NCBI GenBank assembly: GCA_030627025.1
Contig: DAOUSX010000034.1
Coordinates: forward strand, 1-8,287
Reading direction: 5' to 3'
DNA length: 8,287 nt
Source of the DNA: Dehalococcoidia bacterium
GTDB lineage: Bacteria; Chloroflexota; Dehalococcoidia; GIF9; AB-539-J10
Shown one piece after another: positions 1 to 5,468 of this stretch. A program made the position numbers and the translations under genes. The notes beneath the pieces are model-generated. The model worked only from the letters and a program-made list of their open reading frames with translations. It was not told the DNA's origin and made no database searches. Positions within the stretch are counted from its first letter, which is position 1, and the number at the start of each line of letters is the position of its first letter.

Positions 1-386
1 AAACTGATGTTGTGACATCCCAGCTCATCCTGAAGATATATCATATGTTCCGCTAAGGTATGAAAATCCATTTCCCTGGAAGCCTGGCATTCTGGGTCTT
101 GACTGATGTAACAATTCTGACAGTAGACACACCTCATATTGCAATTACCAAAGAAAATAGCTCCAGTTCCTCTCGTGCCTGAGATAGCTGGCTCCTCGCC
201 ATGATGGTCGCAGACCGCAGAGACTATAGGCAGATACCCAGAATGGCAAAACCCATGCTCATTCCTCAGACGGTTGACATGGCATTCCCTGGGACAGATA
301 TCACACGACGCCAGTCGAGCTTCTAACGCCTCAACTCTGCGTCTAAGCTCGCCATTACGATATAACCCTAAATAAGAAGACTCCAT
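1..386 (-). CDS. PflX-like radical SAM protein, N-terminal part (cut by window edge)
   Basis: This is the first 128 codons of a radical SAM enzyme resembling the PflX/pyruvate formate-lyase-activase-like group (COG1313); the gene runs off the left edge. Residues 82-89 give the CxxxCxxC motif (C82, C86, C89) that binds the [4Fe-4S] cluster used to cleave S-adenosylmethionine. Ahead of it lies a cysteine-rich stretch with C28, C31, C35 and C47 (CDICPRECHVNR) and then HHGEEPAISG, both typical of PflX. The fragment ends in GCHNIS, the start of a further conserved PflX block. The ATG at 386-384 is preceded by TAGGAG about 9 nt upstream, which supports the start. The substrate of PflX-like proteins is not settled, so the family call is firm but no reaction can be named. 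No partner gene lies on its 5' side; the next real gene upstream is the MFS transporter, also on the minus strand. Confidence 0.88.
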   Translation of the reverse strand, partial: MESSYLGLYRNGELRRRVEALEARLASCDICPRECHVNRLRNEHGFCHSGYLPIVSAVCDHHGEEPAISGTRGTGAIFFGNCNMRCVYCQNCYISQDPECQASREMDFHTLAEHMIYLQDELGCHNIS

Positions 387-529
387 TCTAGCCACTCCTA
401 CCCCTCGGTTTCAACACCCATCAAGGATTAGGCCTCTCCCACCACTATTATTAGCAAGCCTTATCTTGCAGCTTTTCCTCCACTACCCAAATTTTCACCA
501 GGTCTTCAATCACACGGGAAACTGAGATA

Positions 530-554
530 GGTCTGCTAATTATAATAGCAGACC
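530..554. promoter_or_regulatory. 25-bp palindrome centred on a TATAAT box
   Basis: GGTCTGCTA (530-538) and TAGCAGACC (546-554) are perfect 9-bp inverted arms around ATTATAA, whose inner TTATA also pairs; only one position pair in the 25 bp mismatches. On the plus strand a TATAAT sits at 541-546, and the degV-like remnant has its ribosome site just after the palindrome. This is the geometry of a repressor operator laid over a -10 box. I see no good -35 box. No T-run follows on either strand, so it is unlikely to be an intrinsic terminator. Confidence 0.55.
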
Positions 555-568
555 AGGGAGGAAAATCA

Positions 569-634
569 ATGACAACTAGAATCGTTACCGATAACGCATC
601 GGCTATTCCGCGTGAGGTGGCACAGGCTGGTTCT
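569..634 (+). pseudogene. Remnant of a DegV-family gene (first ~20 codons)
   Basis: After a strong ribosome site (GGGAGG at about 556-561, 7 nt before the ATG) the reading frame begins MTTRIVTDNASAIPREVAQ. This resembles the opening of DegV fatty-acid-binding proteins, which start with a short strand ending in VTDS, followed by a helix with LPxE. After about 20 codons the similarity ends. The frame continues through proline-rich noise and the palindromic repeat to a stop at 754, overlapping the 3' end of the convergent MFS gene. A normal DegV protein is about 280 residues, so most of the gene is missing. The intact start signals and abrupt loss suggest a recent deletion or insertion at about 620-640. 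An alternative is chance similarity over 20 residues. The minus-strand frame covering 451-876 has no family resemblance and is treated as a shadow. Confidence 0.5.
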
Positions 635-655
635 ACATCAGGCACGCCCCCCCCT

Positions 656-713
656 GTTATTGCGAGGTACACACTCCTTGTCATTGCGAGGCACACCAGT
701 GCCGAAGCAATCT
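656..713. repeat. Palindromic GTCATTGCGAGG...GAAGCAATCTC-type repeat with an extra half copy
   Basis: The full unit covers about 680-713. ATTGC (683-687) pairs with GCAAT (707-711) and GGCAC (690-694) pairs with GTGCC (699-703) around an ACCA loop; the arms are separated by GA/GAA internal loops. A second copy of the left arm, 15 of 17 bases identical, starts 24 bp earlier at 656-672. Repeats of this general sequence are dispersed in many bacterial genomes as small non-coding palindromic or MITE-like elements. The right end (TCTCA on the plus strand) contains the TGA stop codon of the MFS gene. Confidence 0.65.
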
Positions 714-1984
714 CACCCCGTCTTCCTCGGTCGCTTGAGCAAGAACAGGCATAGAGCAGAAAACAGACACAGAACCCCTGTGACCGTGAAAGCCAGGTTG
801 TAGGAACCCATAGCGTCATAGGAAAAGCCATAGAGGGCAGGACCCACTGCTCCAAAGCCGCCAACGAAGATCGCACTTACCCCGAAGAGCACCGCCACAT
901 TCCGCACACCGAACAGGTCACCAAGGTAGGTGGGAAACACCGCCAGCCCGCTTCCATAACAGAAGCCAAACAAAATCGACACCAGGATTATCTCCATGGT
1001 GCTGTCAACCCCGAGGCACAGGAAACCAGCCAGACCCACACCCAGAGTACACAGATAAAGTACCGGCTTTCGACTGATATGAAAGCGAGCCATATACCAA
1101 TCGGAAATAAACCCTCCAAACAGACGACCCAGGACAGCCGACAGCACAAACACGTAGCTATAAATGAGCACCATAGTTCCCAGCGGTATTCCAATGTCAA
1201 TGGCACCCCAGGTTATCAGATGAGCCAGGAAACCCAGCATTGCCACCTGGTATCCAAGCTGGGCACCGACGAGCAGCCACCAGCTAGGAGTCCTGATAAC
1301 CTCCCGCACCGACCACTTTTCATCACGTGCCGCGAAGTCAGCCCTTGCCTTTAACTCCTCTTCAGAGGGTTTCACTCCATCGGGATAAGTCCCCATTGAT
1401 TCCGGGTCTTTCCTGAGTAGAAGACCACCTATCACTGCCCCAACCAGAAGGATGACGCCAAAGGCAAGGTAGCTTGTGCGCCATCCCCAGGAATCTATCA
1501 TGGCATGAGCCGCTAGCACTAAAAAGACTATGCCCAGCCCTGAGCCTGTCCAGGTGATGGCAACCATTCTGCCTGCTTTCCTCATGAACCATCGTCTCAC
1601 CGTGCTCAGCGTGGGAATGATATAGGACAACCCTATGCCCATGGGAACCAGCACCCCATAGATGAGGATGAATTGCCATATTTGGGTCACCGTGCTCAGC
1701 AGGGCTATACCGATACCGCCGATTATGGCACCTATAATTACAGTCCGTCTTGGCCCGATACGCTCCACCAGATAACCAGACAATAGACCGAAGACCGGCA
1801 TGAAGAGCAGGTTAAGCGTCAATCCCAGGGACAGCATCCCACGTGTCCAGCCAAAATCTTCAATCAGCGCAGGAAGGAAAATGCTGAAGCTGAATTGGGC
1901 GCCGCCGGCTACAAACATAGCTAGCCAGGCGCCTATTACTACGACATAACCGTAGAAAAACTGCTGTCTTCCTTTTTCAACCAT
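713..1984 (-). CDS. MFS transporter, OxlT/monocarboxylate-porter-like
   Basis: A 423-residue integral membrane protein with about 12 hydrophobic segments in two blocks of six, separated by a charged loop at about residues 190-230. It is a secondary transporter of the major facilitator superfamily in the inner membrane. The loop between TM2 and TM3 carries the motif-A signature, GYLVERIGPRR near residue 70. FGWTRG before TM2 and the RKDPESMG...PDG loop followed by a TPSWWLL helix are typical of OxlT/monocarboxylate-type MFS proteins, whose substrates are usually small organic acids; the substrate here cannot be read from sequence. The ATG at 1984-1982 is chosen; a TTG one codon upstream is possible, and neither has a strong ribosome site. 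The protein ends in KRPRKTG just after TM12, and its TGA lies inside the palindromic repeat, so the native C-terminus may have been altered. It is divergent from the amidohydrolase gene, which might act on the imported compound. Confidence 0.9.
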   Translation of the reverse strand: MVEKGRQQFFYGYVVVIGAWLAMFVAGGAQFSFSIFLPALIEDFGWTRGMLSLGLTLNLLFMPVFGLLSGYLVERIGPRRTVIIGAIIGGIGIALLSTVTQIWQFILIYGVLVPMGIGLSYIIPTLSTVRRWFMRKAGRMVAITWTGSGLGIVFLVLAAHAMIDSWGWRTSYLAFGVILLVGAVIGGLLLRKDPESMGTYPDGVKPSEEELKARADFAARDEKWSVREVIRTPSWWLLVGAQLGYQVAMLGFLAHLITWGAIDIGIPLGTMVLIYSYVFVLSAVLGRLFGGFISDWYMARFHISRKPVLYLCTLGVGLAGFLCLGVDSTMEIILVSILFGFCYGSGLAVFPTYLGDLFGVRNVAVLFGVSAIFVGGFGAVGPALYGFSYDAMGSYNLAFTVTGVLCLFSALCLFLLKRPRKTG

Positions 1985-2128
1985 CAATCTCAGTCGCTTC
2001 CCTGGCCAGAACTAGGAAATTGGACTATTGAGAGCTGTCTTTGTTCCCACCCTTCTCGCTGTGGTGCTTTCGGGCATTTCGGGACAAATCAACGTTGACG
2101 GAAATGGTAGGCTTTTGGCATGGCGCTC
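1985..2128. other. Divergent intergenic region, first part, no gene seen
   Basis: This stretch holds the 5' leader of the minus-strand MFS gene. I found no convincing promoter for that gene and no open frame with protein character. The rest of the gap up to 2319 holds repeat copy A and the amidohydrolase promoter. Confidence 0.4.
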
Positions 2129-2203
2129 GTCAAGGTTAAATTGAAGACTCAAGGCGATGATAAACACTCACAGCAAGCGGCATCTTCTAGAGCTCAACAA
2201 CCC
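2129..2203 (+). repeat. ~100-bp dispersed repeat, copy A (decayed 3' half)
   Basis: The segment GTTAAATTGAAGACTCAAGG...GATGATAAACACTCACAGCAAGC aligns with the other four copies over about 50 bases (2135-2181). The 3' half, which should read GGGCTTT-CTACGGCTAAACAA, is only faintly recognisable (AGCTCAACAA). TCAA (2130-2133) and TTGA (2141-2144) form the small 5' hairpin around a 7-nt loop. Confidence 0.6.
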
Positions 2204-2210
2204 CCCTTCA

Positions 2211-2240
2211 TTGATAGAGGTACACTGTCTTTGCTATTAT
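2211..2240 (+). promoter_or_regulatory. Predicted sigma-70-type promoter for the amidohydrolase
   Basis: TTGATA (2211-2216) and TATTAT (2235-2240) each match the -35 and -10 consensus at five of six bases, with an 18-nt spacer. Transcription would begin near 2247, giving a leader of about 73 nt. It lies just after repeat copy A. Confidence 0.4.
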
Positions 2241-2319
2241 TCCTAATACACCAATATTTCTGACTTCTCCTGTACCGCTTTTGGATGCTATTAAAAAATA
2301 AAAAAGGAGGACGGAATAA

Positions 2320-3195
2320 ATGGTTATAGACTGTCACTATCATCTAGAAGAGCGGCTACTTACGATCGAGGAGCTATTGCAAAAGATGGACGAGGATGGC
2401 GTGGATAAGGTAGCCTTGATGGGTACTCAAATTGATCCCTTCAAGGAGCCATCGCCGTTCCTCGTAGGCCTGCTTCAGTTCTTTCTGACCCATAGTTCTT
2501 TACGGAATCTCGGAAAGCGGTTCGTCGCTGACTTCACCCCTGAAGGGAATATCAAGATTCGTGGAGATGTCTTTCATATCTATCCCGACCCGGACAATGA
2601 GCCAGTATTCCAGGCGGTGCAACAACATCCAGACCGCTTCCTCGGCTGGATTTTCGTTAATCCTAAAGGACAAAAGGGCCAGATAGCAGAATTTGAAAGG
2701 TTCAAAGATGCTCCAGGTTTTGTAGGTATCAAGGCACACCCGTTCTGGAATCATCACACGCCTTTAGAACTTGCCCCGGTGGCCCAGAAGCTGGCGGCAA
2801 TAGGAAAGCCCATGCTTATCCATGTGGGCTTTGGTGAGGAGGGAGACTATGATGCCCTTCTAGGACAGGTTCCAGACCTCAAGCTTATCCTGGCTCACAC
2901 AGGCTTCCCCCTTTACTCTGAGACATGGAAGGCAATTCGCGATAAAAAGAACGTCTTTGTGGACCTGTCTCAGACAACCTATGTGGGTGAAAAGACAACC
3001 CGTCAGGCGGTGGAATATCTCGGAGTTGACCGCTGTCTCTTCGGGACTGATGGCCCTTTTGGCTTTCACGGAAAAGACGGCAAGTTTGACTACGGATTCA
3101 TCAAGAGGAGAATAGAGAGGCTCTTCCCCGACGAAGGAGTACAAGGGAGACTCCTCGGGGAAAACTTCGCCGAGTTAGCTGGCATTCCACAGTAA
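2320..3195 (+). CDS. Amidohydrolase_2 family metal-dependent hydrolase
   Basis: A 291-residue cytoplasmic TIM-barrel enzyme of the amidohydrolase-2 family (COG2159), which includes metal-dependent hydrolases and decarboxylases such as ACMSD-like enzymes. The metal and catalytic residues are visible in order: HxH at H6 and H8 on strand 1, a KxH pair (K138, H140) in GIKAHPFW, H168 in MLIHVGF, H193 in LAHTGFP, and the strand-8 aspartate D244 in LFGTDGP. Length is normal and nothing looks broken. The start is clear: GGAGG at 2306-2310 lies 9 nt before the ATG. The substrate is unknown; the family acts on amide, ester or carboxylate groups of small ring or acyl compounds. It has its own promoter and stands alone, divergent from the MFS transporter, so transport and breakdown of one compound is a reasonable but unproven link. 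It is flanked on both sides by copies of the ~100-bp repeat. Confidence 0.9.
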   Translation: MVIDCHYHLEERLLTIEELLQKMDEDGVDKVALMGTQIDPFKEPSPFLVGLLQFFLTHSSLRNLGKRFVADFTPEGNIKIRGDVFHIYPDPDNEPVFQAVQQHPDRFLGWIFVNPKGQKGQIAEFERFKDAPGFVGIKAHPFWNHHTPLELAPVAQKLAAIGKPMLIHVGFGEEGDYDALLGQVPDLKLILAHTGFPLYSETWKAIRDKKNVFVDLSQTTYVGEKTTRQAVEYLGVDRCLFGTDGPFGFHGKDGKFDYGFIKRRIERLFPDEGVQGRLLGENFAELAGIPQ

Positions 3196-3223
3196 AAGAA
3201 GGGCACCTATTTAGCTACTTACC

Positions 3224-3321
3224 AAAAGGCTTCGAGACTGAATCGAAGACTCACAGTAGGGTAAACGCCCCCGGCAAGCAGGGCTTTCCACGGCTAACCA
3301 AGCCGCCAAAAAGTGTAGTGA
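3224..3321 (+). repeat. ~100-bp dispersed repeat, copy B (full length)
   Basis: A complete copy, colinear with copy D over its whole length with a single 1-base gap. It starts AAAAGGCTTCGAGACTG and ends AAAAAGTGTAGTGA. Two hairpins are visible: CTTCGA (3230-3235) with TCGAAG (3243-3248) around a 7-nt loop, and CGGCT (3291-3295) with AGCCG (3301-3305) around AACCA. It lies 28 nt after the amidohydrolase stop. No long T-run follows, so it is not an obvious terminator. Confidence 0.75.
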
Positions 3322-3369
3322 TAAAAAGCCACCGTCTTTTACACCTAGCAAACGAACAATGAGCTTGCC

Positions 3370-3398
3370 TTGCTTTTTGTAAGTTTACTCACTATAAT
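3370..3398 (+). promoter_or_regulatory. Promoter of the HTH-nucleotidyltransferase gene
   Basis: TTGCTT (3370-3375) and a perfect TATAAT (3393-3398) are separated by 17 nt. Predicted transcription start is near 3405, about 26 nt before the ATG. Confidence 0.6.
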
Positions 3399-3415
3399 GA
3401 GTATACACTCACTAT
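3387..3415. promoter_or_regulatory. Operator-like repeats over the -10 box
   Basis: The 9-mer ACTCACTAT occurs at 3387-3395 and again at 3407-3415, exactly 20 bp apart (about two helical turns). Between them TGAGT (3398-3402) is the reverse complement of ACTCA on both sides, giving overlapping palindromes ACTCA-N6-TGAGT and TGAGT-N4-ACTCA. The array covers the -10 box and the start of transcription. It is well placed for autorepression by the winged-helix domain encoded just downstream. Confidence 0.55.
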
Positions 3416-3430
3416 TTGGAGTTATATTTA

Positions 3431-3997
3431 ATGCTCAATTTACATATCATTGCCACAGTTAATCAGAAAGTCCTGAGCTTTCTCGCCAAGTTTTCAGATA
3501 AAGAGTTCTATGAGAGACAAATCGCTCGTAAAATTGGCATAGCTTATGGCTCAGCAAACCGTGCCCTGAATGACCTGTATTCCACCGGCACCATAAAGCG
3601 GAGACGGGAAGGGAAAATGTATTTTTACTCCGTTAACCCCTCCAGTGTAGCCATTACTGAGCTCAAGAAACTGATAAACATTATGTTTATTGAGCCATTG
3701 ACAGAACAACTTACGAATATATCCAGCAGGATAGTGCTCTATGGGAGTTGTGCCCAAGGGACCGACACCTCCCAGAGTGATTTAGATTTATTCATCATAT
3801 CAGATGACAGGGAAAAGGTAATGCAGATGATTAATAGCTTCAGCTTTCCACAAGGATTTGAGGATATTCATATTCAGCCGGTAATTAAGAGCCCCGTTGA
3901 ACTTCTGGAGGCAGGGGAATCTGAACAAGCTTTCCTTGCCGAAGTAGAGCAGGGTATCACCTTATGGGAAAAGGCAGCCAATGAACCAGGACTTTAA
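3431..3997 (+). CDS. Winged-HTH / nucleotidyltransferase (MNT) antitoxin-type protein
   Basis: A 188-residue fusion protein. Residues ~8-75 form a winged helix-turn-helix (DKEFYERQIARKIGIAYGSANRALNDL, then the wing KRRREGKMYFYSVN). Residues ~95-155 form a minimal nucleotidyltransferase domain of the DNA-polymerase-beta fold, with the signature YGS at G105-S106 and DLD at D117 and D119 (numbered from this ATG). A third acidic residue is not evident; the expected strand reads IHIQPVI. Proteins of this kind partner with HEPN toxins, and stand-alone MntA antitoxins AMPylate the HEPN partner. The HTH suggests it also represses its own promoter. The ATG at 3431 is preferred because GGAG lies at 3418-3421; an in-frame TTG at 3416 has no ribosome site. 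It overlaps the following HEPN remnant by 17 bp, the usual layout of such pairs. The role as a functioning antitoxin is inferred, since its partner is broken. Confidence 0.85.
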   Translation: MLNLHIIATVNQKVLSFLAKFSDKEFYERQIARKIGIAYGSANRALNDLYSTGTIKRRREGKMYFYSVNPSSVAITELKKLINIMFIEPLTEQLTNISSRIVLYGSCAQGTDTSQSDLDLFIISDDREKVMQMINSFSFPQGFEDIHIQPVIKSPVELLEAGESEQAFLAEVEQGITLWEKAANEPGL

Positions 3998-4204
3998 GCA
4001 ATGTCTTGAGAACAGGAAAATCATCGCTTTTCCAAGGGGTAAGGAATTAGTCAACAAAGAGCTCTCAATTGCCCAAAGCGACTTGTCAGATGCCAAAGCA
4101 AGTTTTGAGAATCAGCAGAATTTTCTCAATCAGGGGCTAAAGCGGTTATCGACTCTGCCGAGAGATTCATTGAAAAGGCAATTGTAATCCTGAACGTTGA
4201 ATAG
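3981..4204 (+). pseudogene. HEPN-domain toxin gene with internal deletion
   Basis: The first ~46 codons (MNQDFKQCLENRKIIAFPRGKELVNKELSIAQSDLSDAKASFEN) match the N-terminus of HEPN proteins that pair with MNT nucleotidyltransferases. From about 4115 the match jumps to another frame: AEFSQSGAKAVIDSAERFIEKAIVILNVE, ending at TAG 4202-4204, has the helical character of a HEPN C-terminus. The original frame instead runs into a 22-residue non-homologous tail and stops at 4187. That other frame is closed by a TGA at 4106-4108, so the join lies between about 4109 and 4118. A full HEPN protein is ~130 residues; here ~55-60 central residues are missing, including the RNase motif RxxxxH. The toxin must be inactive. 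It overlaps the HTH-NTase gene by 17 bp. The product, if made, would be a 68-residue fragment. Confidence 0.8.
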
Positions 4205-4233
4205 TAATACTTTGCTGAAGTGCCAAATTGCCC

Positions 4234-4280
4234 AAGGCTTCGAGACTGAATCGAAGGCTCAAAGCGATGATAAGCATTGG
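4234..4280 (+). repeat. ~100-bp dispersed repeat, copy C (5' half only)
   Basis: The first 22 bases (4234-4255) are identical to copy B, including the CTTCGA / TCGAAG hairpin (4238-4243 and 4251-4256). Similarity continues through GGCTCAAAGCGATGATAA and then fades; the GCAAGCAGGGCTTT half is absent. It lies 30 nt after the HEPN remnant and just upstream of the mazEF-type promoter. Confidence 0.7.
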
Positions 4281-4291
4281 CCAATGACGAC

Positions 4292-4320
4292 TTGACAGAC
4301 AAGAATACATAGTTCATACT
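4292..4320 (+). promoter_or_regulatory. Promoter of the RHH antitoxin/MazF operon
   Basis: A perfect -35 TTGACA (4292-4297) is followed after 17 nt by CATACT (4315-4320), which matches the -10 consensus at four of six bases and keeps the key ATNNT-like A and final T. Predicted start is near 4327, about 26 nt before the antitoxin ATG. Confidence 0.6.
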
Positions 4321-4341
4321 GGAGTGTGAACATGGTATGAA
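4312..4341. promoter_or_regulatory. Operator-like palindromes of the RHH/MazF operon
   Basis: GTTCATAC (4312-4319) and GTGTGAAC (4324-4331) form an inverted repeat with 7 of 8 positions paired around TGGA. A further half-site, GTATGAA (4335-4341), is the exact reverse complement of TTCATAC (4313-4319). The three half-sites cover the -10 box and start of transcription. Such arrays are typical targets for ribbon-helix-helix antitoxins, so autoregulation is likely. Confidence 0.55.
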
Positions 4342-4352
4342 AAGGTGATATC

Positions 4353-4610
4353 ATGCCGAAAACAGCTAAGATTGCCATCAGTCTTCCCGAGGAGGTGCTT
4401 GTTTCCGTGGAACAGGAGCGAAGAAACAGCGGAGAAAGCCGGAGCCAGTTTTTCCGCCGTGCAGTGGAGGCACTGCTGCGCCGCCAACAGGAACAAGAAA
4501 TGAGCGAGCAGTATATACGCGCCTACCAGCAGATACCTGAAACTGAAGAAGAGATTGAGGCGGCACGGCATGCCGCCAGCAATATTCTAGCCAAGGAACC
4601 CTGGGAATGA
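4353..4610 (+). CDS. Ribbon-helix-helix (MazE/CopG-like) antitoxin
   Basis: An 85-residue antitoxin. Residues ~4-45 form a ribbon-helix-helix DNA-binding domain: the strand AKIAISLPEEV is followed by two helices joined by the SGESRSQFF turn. The C-terminal ~40 residues are acidic (IPETEEEIEAARHAAS...EPWE) and end in a tryptophan motif of the sort that occupies the groove of the MazF dimer. AGGTG at 4343-4347 lies 5 nt before the ATG. The last codons overlap the toxin start in an ATGA, so the two are translationally coupled. It should neutralise the downstream MazF-type RNase and repress the operon through the palindromes just upstream. The pair type (RHH antitoxin with MazF) is well known in bacteria. 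Confidence 0.9.
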   Translation: MPKTAKIAISLPEEVLVSVEQERRNSGESRSQFFRRAVEALLRRQQEQEMSEQYIRAYQQIPETEEEIEAARHAASNILAKEPWE

Positions 4611-4921
4611 GGCGGGGCGAAATATGGTGGGCAGCATTAGAATCGCCCGCAGGACGCCGTCCAGTGGTGCTCCTATCCCGTGATGAGGCCTATACCGTCC
4701 GTTCTCTCATTATCGTGGCACCAATTACTACCCGTATCCGCCATATAGCCTCCGAAGTGCTTTTGGGAACCGATGATGGTATGCCCCGCGATTGCGTAGC
4801 TAACCTGGATACCATTACCACTATTCCAAAGGACTGCCTTCGCGATCGGCTGACTAGCTTGAGTCCTCAGAAGCTGAAAGAGGTTGAGACAGCTATCCAC
4901 TTTGCTCTGGGTCTGGATTAG
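4607..4921 (+). CDS. MazF/PemK-family mRNA interferase toxin
   Basis: A 104-residue type II toxin, close to the normal MazF length, that cleaves RNA at short sequence motifs to stop translation. It begins MRRGEIWWAALESPAGRRPVVLLSRD, the family's first two strands. By comparison with characterised MazF proteins the catalytic pair would be R18 (in GRRPV) and T41 (in APITTRI). The C-terminal helix LSPQKLKEVETAIHFALGL completes the fold. No frameshift or deletion is visible, making it the only one of the three toxins here that looks intact. It starts in an ATGA overlap (4607-4610) with the antitoxin stop. The exact cleavage site cannot be predicted from sequence. Confidence 0.92.
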   Translation: MRRGEIWWAALESPAGRRPVVLLSRDEAYTVRSLIIVAPITTRIRHIASEVLLGTDDGMPRDCVANLDTITTIPKDCLRDRLTSLSPQKLKEVETAIHFALGLD

Positions 4922-4960
4922 TCTCCTCGAAGAGCTGTCCTGGAATAGAGCGATTTCCAT

Positions 4961-4978
4961 ATTAAACACCAGTTTAAT
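4961..4978. repeat. AT-rich stem-loop after mazF
   Basis: ATTAAAC (4961-4967) and GTTTAAT (4972-4978) form a perfect 7-bp stem around ACCA, 40 nt after the mazF-type stop. A third GTTTAAT occurs at 5013-5019. There is no T-run after it and the stem is weak, so its role as a terminator or protein site is uncertain. Confidence 0.35.
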
Positions 4979-5064
4979 GAACTTTTACCTTATTGAACGA
5001 ATTACCTATTTTGTTTAATAACATGCCTGTTGACCCTTGATAGCAGCCTCTTACGCCTCTCCGG

Positions 5065-5163
5065 AAAAGGCTCCAACGCTGAATTGAACGCTCAAAGCGA
5101 GGGTAACCACTCGCCGCAAGCAGGGTTTTTTACGGCTGAACAAACCGCTAAAAAGCGTAGTGA
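5065..5163 (+). repeat. ~100-bp dispersed repeat, copy D (full length)
   Basis: A complete copy from AAAAGGCTCCAACG to AAAAAGCGTAGTGA, colinear with copy B. Near its 3' end TACG-g-CT (5131-5137) pairs with AGCGTA (5154-5159), leaving one bulged G. It lies between the convergent 3' ends of mazF and the relE-like gene. Confidence 0.75.
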
Positions 5164-5206
5164 CACTCAATTGCCCTAGGACGTATTGAGGGATAGAGAA
5201 GGTAGA

Positions 5207-5468
5207 TCAGCGATAAACTTCCCGTCTATGTTTGATTCTGTAAATACGGATGATGTTTTCTTTAATCATCAATTTGATAAAGGAGCCGATAATCGCCTAT
5301 TCTAAGTCGCCATCCTTCACTTTCTTTTCCTTTCAGTTTTGCCACACCTCTCGGGCGGGGATTGAGCGATAAGACTTGCAATTTAGTATCCACTCGCTTC
5401 AAAACCCCTTCGGGAACAGATTTAAGCTCCTTCTCAGCTCGGCTTTCCAGGAGAACAACATATCTCAC
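5207..5468 (-). pseudogene. RelE/ParE-family toxin with a one-base frameshift
   Basis: The open frame from GTG 5468 gives 68 residues (MRYVVLLESRAEKELKSVP... to ...LRIGDYRLLYQIDD) and stops at TAA 5264-5262. If the T at 5264 is skipped, the next frame reads KENIIRIYRIKHRREVYR and ends at TGA 5209-5207. That is the normal C-terminus of RelE, and the joined protein would be 86 residues, the usual family length. The missing tail contains the arginine and tyrosine used by RelE-type ribosome-dependent RNases. The short product keeps the core strands and the RPRGVAKLKG and WRLRIGDYRLLY blocks but should be inactive. The GTG overlaps the antitoxin stop in a GTGA. The intact 18-codon tail means the shift is recent, or a base error in the assembly. 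Confidence 0.85.

Noticed and set aside
451..876. 141-codon open frame on the minus strand
   Set aside because: It overlaps the real MFS gene end in another frame, crosses the palindromic repeat and the degV-like start, and has no protein-family character.
3416..3430. TTG start adding five residues to the HTH-MNT protein
   Set aside because: It lies only ~11 nt from the predicted transcription start and has no ribosome site, whereas the ATG at 3431 has GGAG at suitable spacing.
4961..4978. Strong intrinsic terminator after mazF
   Set aside because: The 7-bp stem is almost all A-T and no T-run follows, so it is listed only as a stem-loop.
5262..5270. Programmed frameshift in the RelE-like gene
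   Set aside because: The site lacks a clear heptameric slippery sequence with a following structure, and RelE toxins are not known to use one; mutation or base error is simpler.
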